Assembly (NCBI GenBank): GCA_948665105.1
Contig: CAPNGW010000019.1
Coordinates: forward strand, 1 to 17,317
Source: an uncultured Lachnospiraceae bacterium
GTDB lineage: Bacteria; Bacillota; Clostridia; Lachnospirales; Lachnospiraceae
Reading direction: 5' to 3'
DNA: 17,317 nt
Every line of letters begins with the position of its first letter. Within the stretch, counting starts at the first letter, position 1. The translations under genes were made by a program, and so were the position numbers. Below the pieces are notes generated by a model. The model did no database searches and had not been told where the DNA came from. It saw only the letters and a list, made by a program, of their open reading frames with translations. Shown in pieces: positions 1-5,782 of the stretch.

Positions 1-839
1 CCTACGCTATCCGTGCAGTGTCCGAGACCTTTGAGTCCAACGGATCCACCTCCATGGCCTCCACCTGTGCCTCCTGTATGGCACTGATGGCGGCAGGCGT
101 GCCTCTCAAGAAGATGGTAGCCGGTATTTCCTGTGGTCTGGTGACAGGAGATACCGATGACGATTATATCGTACTCACCGATATCCAGGGTCTGGAGGAT
201 TTCTTCGGAGATATGGATTTTAAGGTAACCGGTACCCGGGAGGGAATTACCGCCATCCAGATGGATATTAAGATTCACGGTCTTACAAGACCTATCGTGG
301 AGGAGGCCATTTTAAGAACCAGAGAGGCAAGGCTGTTCATTATGGATGAGTGTATGAGCAAAGCCATTGCCGAGCCCAGAAAGGAAGTTGGACCCTACGC
401 GCCCAAGATTGTGCAGATTCAGATTGACCCCCAGAAGATTGGTGATGTTGTGGGACAGCGGGGTAAGACCATCAATGCCATCATTGATATGACCGGCGTT
501 AAGATTGATATTTCCGATGACGGAGCAGTATCCGTCTGTGGCACTGACAAAGAGATGATGGACAAGGCCGTGGAGCTGATTCAAATCATTGTCACTGACT
601 TCGAGGCCGGCCAACTCTTCACCGGAAAAGTGGTGAGCATCAAGGAGTTTGGAGCCTTTATCGAGTTCGCACCGGGCAAGGAAGGAATGGTTCATATCTC
701 AAAGATTGCCAAAGAGCGCATTAACCGGGTGGAGGATGTACTGACCCTGGGTGACAGAGTCACTGTTATGTGCCTTGGCAAAGACAAGATGGGCCGGATG
801 AGCTTCAGCATGAAGGATGTGCCGGCGGAAGCAAAATAA
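1..839 (+). CDS. pnp: Polynucleotide phosphorylase, C-terminal part (5'-truncated by window)
   Basis: This is the C-terminal portion of PNPase, the phosphorolytic 3'-5' exoribonuclease of RNA turnover. The reading frame is open from base 3 (YAIRAVSETFESNGS...), so the gene starts upstream of the window and the GTG at 18 is an internal valine. The end of the second RNase PH domain is visible, with the active-site segment GDMDFKVTGT encoded near 208-240. A KH domain follows with its GxxG loop (VGQRGKTI, near 445-470). An S1 domain comes last (GQLFTGKVVSIKEFGAFIEF, then GMVHIS and GRMSFSMKD). The protein ends soon after the S1 fold, as is common in Firmicutes. The stop TAA is at 837-839, about 10 nt before the riboswitch helix P1. 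It is a housekeeping gene and probably not part of the B12 operon, although read-through into the riboswitch is possible. Confidence 0.97.
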   Translation, partial: YAIRAVSETFESNGSTSMASTCASCMALMAAGVPLKKMVAGISCGLVTGDTDDDYIVLTDIQGLEDFFGDMDFKVTGTREGITAIQMDIKIHGLTRPIVEEAILRTREARLFIMDECMSKAIAEPRKEVGPYAPKIVQIQIDPQKIGDVVGQRGKTINAIIDMTGVKIDISDDGAVSVCGTDKEMMDKAVELIQIIVTDFEAGQLFTGKVVSIKEFGAFIEFAPGKEGMVHISKIAKERINRVEDVLTLGDRVTVMCLGKDKMGRMSFSMKDVPAEAK

Positions 840-845
840 GAAAAA

Positions 846-990
846 TAAGCTGAACATTATGGTGGAAACAGGTGCAAGTCCTGTGCAAGTCCGTTACTGT
901 AAAGCCAGATACAGCATGTGTTCAGAGGTGCAAAAGTATTCTGCGGCAACCGGATGCTTTTGAGAAGCAGCAGGCTATATTTCTGTGCTT
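846..990 (+). promoter_or_regulatory. Cobalamin riboswitch
   Basis: The region matches the conserved core of cobalamin riboswitches. GGAAACAGGTGCAAGTCC (865-881, read with its flanks) and the TCCGTTACTGT block (890-900) are followed by a diverged B12-box, GCCAGATACA (904-913). The core is closed by a perfect 7-bp helix, CTGAACA (850-856) with TGTTCAG (919-925). Downstream, 932-941 pairs with 952-961 (10 bp including G-U pairs) around the loop TGCGGCAACC, a plausible L13 that could form the kissing-loop interaction. It precedes an intrinsic terminator and the cob operon, so it should attenuate transcription when cobalamin is abundant. The box diverges from the usual GCCAGGAGACC. Class and preferred ligand (adenosyl- or methylcobalamin) cannot be decided by eye. 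The outer limits are approximate. Confidence 0.9.
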
Positions 991-996
991 AATGTG

Positions 997-1027
997 AAAA
1001 CCGTTGTCCAAAGGACAACGGTTTTTT
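997..1027 (+). terminator. Intrinsic terminator of the riboswitch expression platform
   Basis: AAAACCGTTGTCC (997-1009) pairs perfectly with GGACAACGGTTTT around an AAA loop (1010-1012), and a run of six T ends at 1027. It lies directly after the cobalamin riboswitch and before cbiD, as expected for a transcription-attenuating expression platform. It may also terminate pnp transcripts, because no other terminator lies between pnp and this point. No convincing antiterminator was identified by eye. Confidence 0.92.
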
Positions 1028-1036
1028 ATCATATAG

Positions 1037-1347
1037 GATTTGGGTGTCGAAAAGGGCTATTTAAAAATGGAATTGGCAAATTGCGCAAAATGCATTTTTG
1101 ATTTGCGACTGTGGAGAAGCTTAGAGCTTCTTAATGTTCCAGATAGTTCAGCAATTCGACGGCATGGATGCCGGCGAGAGCCCGATTTGAGCCATGGATG
1201 GCTCATAGAGGGCGGTTGCGCCTGTAACCGATATGGTTGACAGGAACATTTTAGAAGCTCTTAGCTTCAAAGCCCGGAGCAAAGATGAACGCAGTTTGTG
1301 CAATTTGCCAACAACAATATATAAAAGCCCCTTTTGACACCCGAATC
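1037..1347 (+). repeat. MITE-like inverted-repeat element, copy 1 (complete)
   Basis: The element begins GATTTGGGTGTC (1037-1048) and ends with its near reverse complement GACACCCGAATC (1336-1347). The inverted repeat continues inward imperfectly for about 100 nt per arm: GGCAAATTGCGCAAAATGC near 1075-1093 is the counterpart of GCAGTTTGTGCAATTTGCC near 1290-1311. Each arm carries a small hairpin built on GAAGCT/AGCTTC (1115-1131 and 1254-1268). An inner perfect 8-bp helix (1133-1140 with 1243-1250) closes a central domain with two AUGGAU-loop hairpins. The left arm recurs at 17224-17317, which shows a dispersed repeat. No transposase is encoded. The flanks show no clear target duplication. 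Calling it mobile is inference; repeat status and inverted structure are seen directly. Confidence 0.85.
1133..1250 (+). ncRNA. TwoAYGGAY-like structured RNA
   Basis: Inside the repeat element, two hairpins present the same hexaloop, ATGGAT. Hairpin 1 has stem CGGC/GCCG (1160-1163, 1170-1173) with loop 1164-1169. Hairpin 2 has stem TGAGCC/GGCTCA (1188-1193, 1200-1205) with loop 1194-1199. Further stems follow: GGCG/CGCC at 1211-1214 and 1219-1222, and AACC/GGTT at 1226-1229 and 1235-1238. AATGTTCC/GGAACATT closes the domain. Paired AYGGAY loops are the defining feature of the TwoAYGGAY motif, a computationally predicted RNA of unknown function described from Clostridia and gut metagenomes. 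The assignment rests on memory of that family and visual folding, not on a covariance search. Transcription could come from the cob leader. Confidence 0.7.
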
Positions 1348-1350
1348 TAC

Positions 1351-1355
1351 AGAGG
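1351..1355 (+). promoter_or_regulatory. Ribosome binding site that decides the cbiD start
   Basis: AGAGG lies 11 nt upstream of ATG 1367. It favours that ATG over the in-frame TTG at 1334, which falls inside the right terminal repeat of the inserted element and has no purine-rich site before it. Confidence 0.7.
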
Positions 1356-1366
1356 AAACTACGCAT

Positions 1367-2533
1367 ATGACAGGATTGGAAGAATTCTACAGCATCAAAA
1401 ACAATAAAAAAATGAGATTTGGCTATACCACTGGCTCCTGCGCGGCGGCAGCGGCAAAGGCGGCCGTCCGAATGCTGCTCACACAGGAGACAGTTACACA
1501 GGAGACGCTTCTTACACCCAAGGGCATACTGCTGAATTTGGAAATTCTCCATGCCAGGAAAGGCCCGGACTGGGCTTCCTGCGCCGTAAGGAAGGACGGG
1601 GGCGATGATCCGGATGTTACCAATGGCTTGGAGATTTTCGTAAGAGCAGAAAAAACCAAAGAAAAAGGTGTGTTCATAGATGGAGGCTCCGGCGTTGGAA
1701 GAGTCACCAGAAAAGGGCTGGAGCAGCCGGTGGGAGCAGCGGCCATTAACAAGGTTCCACGTGCGATGATACAGAAGGAAGTGGAAGAGCTGTGCAGGGA
1801 TAATCATTATCTGGGCGGTATTTCCATCGTGGTCAGTGTACCCAAGGGAGAGGAGACGGCCCTTAAGACCTTTAACCCAAGGCTGGGGATTGAGGGCGGG
1901 ATTTCTATTTTAGGCACGTCCGGAATCGTTGAGCCTATGAGTGAGGCGGCATTAATCAAAAGCATAGAAATTGAAATGCGGCAGAAGATAGAAAACGGAG
2001 CAGAATATCTCCTTATCACACCGGGAAATTATGGCGCCGCCTATCTCAAGGAGTATATGGAATTGCCTGCTGAGGAATCCTTGAAATGCAGCAATTTCAT
2101 AGGGGAAACTCTGGATATGGCAGTGAATATGGGAGCAAAGGGCATATTGTTTGTCTCTCATATTGGAAAATTCGTGAAGGTGGCGGCGGGGATTATGAAC
2201 ACCCATTCCCACTGCTCTGACGCCAGAGCCGAAATCCTGGGTGCCAATGCAGTTCGGGCCGGAATGTCACTGGAAAGGGTGAGAGATATCCTCAATACCA
2301 TTACCACAGATGAGGCGCTTGCGATTATAAAGGAAGAAGGCTTTTTAAAGCCAGTCATGGAGGAAATTACAGAGCGCATTCAGTATTATCTGGAGGAGAG
2401 AACCTATCATAGGCTGTTTTTGGGTGCGGTACTGTTTTCCAATGAGCATGGCTATCTGGGAGAGACAAAGCATGCACAGGAGCTGAAGCATCGGTTGCAT
2501 CAGCAATATAAGAAGGAGGAAAAGGCAGAATGA
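1367..2533 (+). CDS. cbiD: Cobalt-precorrin-5B C1-methyltransferase
   Basis: CbiD methylates C1 of the corrin ring with S-adenosylmethionine after CbiG opens the ring-A lactone. The N-terminal signature RFGYTTGSCAAAAAKAA (residues 17-33) is characteristic of the family. The segments GVGRVTRKGLEQPVGAAAIN and HIGKFVKVAAGIMNTHS also match it. Length is 388 residues from ATG 1367, normal for CbiD. An in-frame TTG at 1334 would add 11 residues but lies in the repeat element. This is the first gene of the cob operon. Its stop overlaps the cbiL start in ATGA (2530-2533), which suggests translational coupling. The gene is expected to be under the upstream cobalamin riboswitch, although the inverted-repeat element separates them. 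CbiD marks the anaerobic pathway. Confidence 0.96.
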   Translation: MTGLEEFYSIKNNKKMRFGYTTGSCAAAAAKAAVRMLLTQETVTQETLLTPKGILLNLEILHARKGPDWASCAVRKDGGDDPDVTNGLEIFVRAEKTKEKGVFIDGGSGVGRVTRKGLEQPVGAAAINKVPRAMIQKEVEELCRDNHYLGGISIVVSVPKGEETALKTFNPRLGIEGGISILGTSGIVEPMSEAALIKSIEIEMRQKIENGAEYLLITPGNYGAAYLKEYMELPAEESLKCSNFIGETLDMAVNMGAKGILFVSHIGKFVKVAAGIMNTHSHCSDARAEILGANAVRAGMSLERVRDILNTITTDEALAIIKEEGFLKPVMEEITERIQYYLEERTYHRLFLGAVLFSNEHGYLGETKHAQELKHRLHQQYKKEEKAE

Positions 2534-3222
2534 AGGGAAAGCTGTTTGGCCTGGGTGTAGGGCCGGGAGACCCGGAGCTATTAACCATCAAAGCATTGAG
2601 ACTGATACAGGAGAGTGATGTGATTGCGGTTCCCGGTAATAAACCGGAGGACAGCGTGGCATATGAAATTGTCAAAGGGGTCTACCCAGAGCTGGATGGG
2701 AAGCGGTTACTTCCCATTGCCATGCCAATGACAAAGGATCCGGCAGTGCTTAAAGAGAATCATAAGAAAGCGGCAGATGACATAGAAGCCTGCTTAAAGG
2801 AAGGACTACAGGTGGCCTTTTTGACCCTTGGAGATCCCACGGTCTATTCCACTTATCTGTATGTGCATAAGCGGATTTGTGAGCGAGGGTATGAAGCGGA
2901 AATCGTCAGCGGCATCACTTCCTTCTGCGCGGTGGCGGCAAGATTGAATATGGGTCTTGTGGAGATGGCGGAGCCTCTCCATGTGATACCTGCCACCTAT
3001 CAAGCGGATGAGATGGATGAGGTGTTGAAATTGCCCGGAACAAAGGTGCTGATGAAATCGGGACGCAAGCTTGAATCGGTAAGAGAAAGTATTCTCCGCA
3101 GCGGACAGAAGGCCGTGATGGTTGAAAATTGTGGAATGCCTTCGGAAAAGGTGTACAAATGCGCAGAGGAAATACCAAAGCAGGCCGGATATTATTCACT
3201 GATTATTGTAAAGGAACCGTAA
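2530..3222 (+). CDS. cbiL: Cobalt-factor II (precorrin-2) C20-methyltransferase
   Basis: CbiL is an SAM-dependent tetrapyrrole methylase that adds the C20 methyl to cobalt-factor II. The N-terminal loop GVGPGDPELLT (residues 9-19) and the motif LGDPTVYSTY (from about 100) are typical of the CbiL/CobI branch and separate it from the CbiF, CbiH and CbiE branches. SGITSFCAVAARLN is the usual substrate-side segment. The length of 230 residues is normal. The ATG at 2530 overlaps the cbiD stop and is preceded by GGAGG (2515-2519). The aerobic counterpart is CobI; the surrounding cbi genes favour the cobalt-containing substrate. An 18-nt gap leads to cbiF. Confidence 0.95.
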   Translation: MKGKLFGLGVGPGDPELLTIKALRLIQESDVIAVPGNKPEDSVAYEIVKGVYPELDGKRLLPIAMPMTKDPAVLKENHKKAADDIEACLKEGLQVAFLTLGDPTVYSTYLYVHKRICERGYEAEIVSGITSFCAVAARLNMGLVEMAEPLHVIPATYQADEMDEVLKLPGTKVLMKSGRKLESVRESILRSGQKAVMVENCGMPSEKVYKCAEEIPKQAGYYSLIIVKEP

Positions 3223-3240
3223 AAAGGCAGGAGGAGAAAA

Positions 3241-4005
3241 ATGGTACATTTTGTGGGTGCAGGAAGCGGCGCGGCAGACTTGATTACGTTGCGGGGAAAG
3301 AATTTACTGGAGAAGGCAGATGTGGTGATTTATGCGGGCTCTCTGGTAAATCCGCAGCTTTTGGATTATGTTAGGAAGGACTGCAAAATATACAACAGTG
3401 CCAAAATGACACTGGAGGAGGTTTTGAAGGTGATGCTTCAGGCAGAGGCGGAAGGAAAAATGACCGTGCGGCTCCATACCGGTGATCCCTGTCTGTACGG
3501 CGCCATCCGGGAACAGATGGACGTATTGGATGAGAAAGGAATTGGCTATGATTACTGCCCCGGAGTCAGCTCCTTCTGCGGGGCGGCCTCTGCCCTGAAT
3601 CTGGAATATACATTGCCGGAGGTTTCTCAGAGCGTGATTATTACCCGCATGGCAGGGCGGACGCCGGTGCCGGAAAAGGAGAGCATCGAGGCTTTCGCAG
3701 CCCACCATGCAACCATGGTAATCTTTTTAAGTACGGGAATGCTTGGGGAGCTGTCAAGGAGACTGATGGAGGGCGGCTATGAGCCGGACACACCGGCGGC
3801 CATTGTATACAAGGCTACCTGGGAGGATGAAAAATCCTTCCTGTGTACGGTGGAGACCCTGGCCCGGACGGCCGAAGAAAATAAGATTACAAAAACAGCA
3901 TTAATCATCATAGGGGATGTGGTAGTACATCATTCCTATGGGAGGTCCAAGCTGTATGACCCAGCCTTTACCACAGAATTCAGAGAGAGCACCGTGGAGG
4001 AATAA
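3241..4005 (+). CDS. cbiF: Cobalt-precorrin-4 C11-methyltransferase
   Basis: CbiF is an SAM-dependent tetrapyrrole methylase that adds the C11 methyl group, giving cobalt-precorrin-5A. The start MVHFVGAGSGAADLITLRGK and the motif TGDPCLYGAIREQM (GDP at residues 81-83) are hallmarks of the CbiF/CobM branch. PGVSSFCGAASALNLEYTLP is also typical. The length of 254 residues is normal. ATG 3241 has a strong GGAGGAG site just upstream. Only 3 nt separate its stop from the cbiG start, and the cbiG ribosome site lies inside the end of this gene, so translation is probably coupled. Confidence 0.96.
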   Translation: MVHFVGAGSGAADLITLRGKNLLEKADVVIYAGSLVNPQLLDYVRKDCKIYNSAKMTLEEVLKVMLQAEAEGKMTVRLHTGDPCLYGAIREQMDVLDEKGIGYDYCPGVSSFCGAASALNLEYTLPEVSQSVIITRMAGRTPVPEKESIEAFAAHHATMVIFLSTGMLGELSRRLMEGGYEPDTPAAIVYKATWEDEKSFLCTVETLARTAEENKITKTALIIIGDVVVHHSYGRSKLYDPAFTTEFRESTVEE

Positions 4006-4008
4006 GGG

Positions 4009-5058
4009 ATGAAGATAGCCATTATCAGCTTCAGCGATTCCGGGTGCAGCCTGGGTGAACGGCTTTCCTGGGAGTTAAGACAGCGAAGTTATGAGGTGCG
4101 AGTGGACACCAAAAGCAAATATGTGAAAAAGAGCCTGGAGGAGTCGGTTTCGGAATGGACGAAAAAGCGGTTTTCTGACAGCGATGCCATTCTTTTTATC
4201 GGGGCCAGCGGGATTGCAGTGAGAAGCATTGCCCCGTTTGTTAAGAGTAAGAAAACCGATCCGGCAGTGCTGGTGGTGGATGAACTGGGGAAATTTGCAA
4301 TTTCTCTTTTGTCAGGCCATATTGGCGGCGCCAACGAGCTGACCCTGGAGGTGGCTAAAATCATTGATGCACAGCCGGTGGTGACAACGGCCACAGACCT
4401 TAATGGCAAATTTGCTGTGGATGTATTTGCCACAAAGAACGGATGCTTCCTTTCGGATATGGAGCTGGCAAAGGAAATCTCTGCAGCCTTGCTGGCGGGA
4501 CAAAAGGTAGGCTTTTTAAGTGACTTTCCATGGAATGGGGAGATTCCTAAGGAACTTACGCATTATGAGGAGGGAAAAGAAAATCCCGAAATGGGGATTT
4601 TTGTTACGACCGGAGGTAAGAAGAGCCCCTTCGCCCGCACCCTTTCTTTAATCCCAAGGGTTATTACGACCGGTGTGGGATGCAGGAAGGGAACACCCAG
4701 GGAAACCTTAGAGCGTGTGATGGAAAGGGCCTTTGCTCAGGCGCCGGTGGCTTTCGCCGCTCTGGAGCAGGTAGTCAGCATTGATTTGAAGGCAGAGGAG
4801 GAAGGGATTCTTTTGTACTGTGAAGAACATAGGCTGCCGTTTTTGACCTATACGGCCCAGGAGCTGAAGGGCGTAGCGGGAAGCTTTTCGGAGTCAGAGT
4901 TTGTGGAGAAGATTACAGGTGTGGGCAATGTATGTGAGCGGGCGGCAGTTCTTGGAAGCTCTAAGGATGGGCCCGGCGTGCTGATTGGGAAAAAATATGC
5001 CGAAGAGGGCGTGACCGTTGCTTTGGCAAGGAAGAAATGGAGTGTGAGCTTTGAATAA
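4009..5058 (+). CDS. cbiG: Cobalt-precorrin-5A hydrolase
   Basis: CbiG opens the ring-A delta-lactone of cobalt-precorrin-5A and releases the C20 carbon as acetaldehyde, the step that commits to anaerobic ring contraction. Two domains are visible. The N-terminal domain carries GASGIAVRSIAPFVKSKKTD, DPAVLVVDE and SLLSGHIGGANELT (residues about 65-112). The C-terminal domain begins near residue 218 (VITTGVGCRKGT) and contains SIDLKAEEEG and GVGNVCERAAVLGS. The length of 349 residues is normal for the two-domain form. GGAGG lies 8-9 nt before ATG 4009. Its 3' end overlaps cbiH by 8 nt. Confidence 0.95.
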   Translation: MKIAIISFSDSGCSLGERLSWELRQRSYEVRVDTKSKYVKKSLEESVSEWTKKRFSDSDAILFIGASGIAVRSIAPFVKSKKTDPAVLVVDELGKFAISLLSGHIGGANELTLEVAKIIDAQPVVTTATDLNGKFAVDVFATKNGCFLSDMELAKEISAALLAGQKVGFLSDFPWNGEIPKELTHYEEGKENPEMGIFVTTGGKKSPFARTLSLIPRVITTGVGCRKGTPRETLERVMERAFAQAPVAFAALEQVVSIDLKAEEEGILLYCEEHRLPFLTYTAQELKGVAGSFSESEFVEKITGVGNVCERAAVLGSSKDGPGVLIGKKYAEEGVTVALARKKWSVSFE

Positions 5059-5782
5059 ATTATATGTGGTGGGCATCGGGCCGGGGGCCTATGAGAAGAT
5101 GACCATAGAAGCTGTGGAGGCTTTGAAGAAAAGTGATGTAATTATCGGGTACACCGTATATGTAGATTTGGTAAGAGAGCATTTTCCGGAAAAAGTATTT
5201 CTGTCGACTCCCATGAAAAAGGAGGTAGACCGGTGCGTCCTGGCCTTTGAGGAGGCAGAGAAGGGCAGAACCGTGTCCATGATTTGCAGCGGGGATGCGG
5301 GAGTTTACGGCATGTCAGGGCTTATGTATGAGGTGGGTGTAAACCATCCTGAGGTGGAGCTTGAGATTATCCCGGGTGTCACCGCGGCCACAGGTGGAGC
5401 GGCAGTTCTGGGCGCGCCTTTGATTCATGATTTCTGTCTGATTAGCTTAAGTGACCTGTTGACACCCTGGGAAAAAATCGAAGCAAGACTTTTGGGGGCT
5501 TCCCAGGCAGATTTCGTTATCTGTCTCTATAATCCATCCAGCAAAAAGCGTTATGATTATCTGGAAAAAGCCTGTGACCTTATGCTGCGGTATAAGGCCC
5601 TTGATACGGTCTGTGGAATTGTAGGCAATATCGGAAGGGAGGGGGAGGAGATGAAGGTCATGACCCTTAAGGAGCTTAGGGACACAAAGGTGGACATGTT
5701 TACCACCGTGTTCATCGGAAACTCCCAGACCAGAAAGATTAATGGAAAAATGGTGACTCCAAGAGGATATCGGAATGTGTAA
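5051..5782 (+). CDS. cbiH: Cobalt-factor III C17-methyltransferase
   Basis: CbiH (CobJ in the aerobic pathway) methylates C17 and contracts the macrocycle by forming the ring-A lactone. Family motifs are GIGPGAYEKMT (from residue 8), VIIGYTVYVDLV and SGDAGVYGM (80-88), with PGVTAATGGAAVLGAPL and CLYNPSSKKR further on. The length of 243 residues is normal. Translation must begin at TTG 5051, because the next in-frame ATG lies beyond the glycine-rich SAM loop. GGAG at 5039-5042, 8 nt upstream, supports this. The gene overlaps cbiG and cbiJET by 8 nt each, so all three are probably translationally coupled. There is no C-terminal ferredoxin-type extension. Confidence 0.95.
   Translation: MNKLYVVGIGPGAYEKMTIEAVEALKKSDVIIGYTVYVDLVREHFPEKVFLSTPMKKEVDRCVLAFEEAEKGRTVSMICSGDAGVYGMSGLMYEVGVNHPEVELEIIPGVTAATGGAAVLGAPLIHDFCLISLSDLLTPWEKIEARLLGASQADFVICLYNPSSKKRYDYLEKACDLMLRYKALDTVCGIVGNIGREGEEMKVMTLKELRDTKVDMFTTVFIGNSQTRKINGKMVTPRGYRNV

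Noticed and set aside
741..770. Possible promoter within pnp (CTGACC, 18 nt, GTTATG)
   Set aside because: The -10 hexamer matches the consensus poorly and the -35 only partly. Not enough to call.
1040..1240. Open reading frame of 66 codons inside the repeat element
   Set aside because: It runs through the inverted-repeat arm and the AUGGAU hairpins, has no ribosome site, and shows no protein-like features. The sequence is explained by RNA or DNA structure.
1037..1347. Insertion sequence or CRISPR repeat
   Set aside because: There is no transposase frame and no regularly spaced repeat array; a non-autonomous inverted-repeat element fits better.
1334..1366. TTG start for cbiD, 33 nt upstream of the ATG
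   Set aside because: It falls in the terminal repeat of the inserted element, has no ribosome site, and the family signature begins close after ATG 1367.
5051..5053. Possible damaged start or frameshift at cbiH because it lacks an ATG
   Set aside because: TTG with a GGAG site 8 nt upstream and an overlap with cbiG gives the normal family N-terminus, so a rare start codon is enough.
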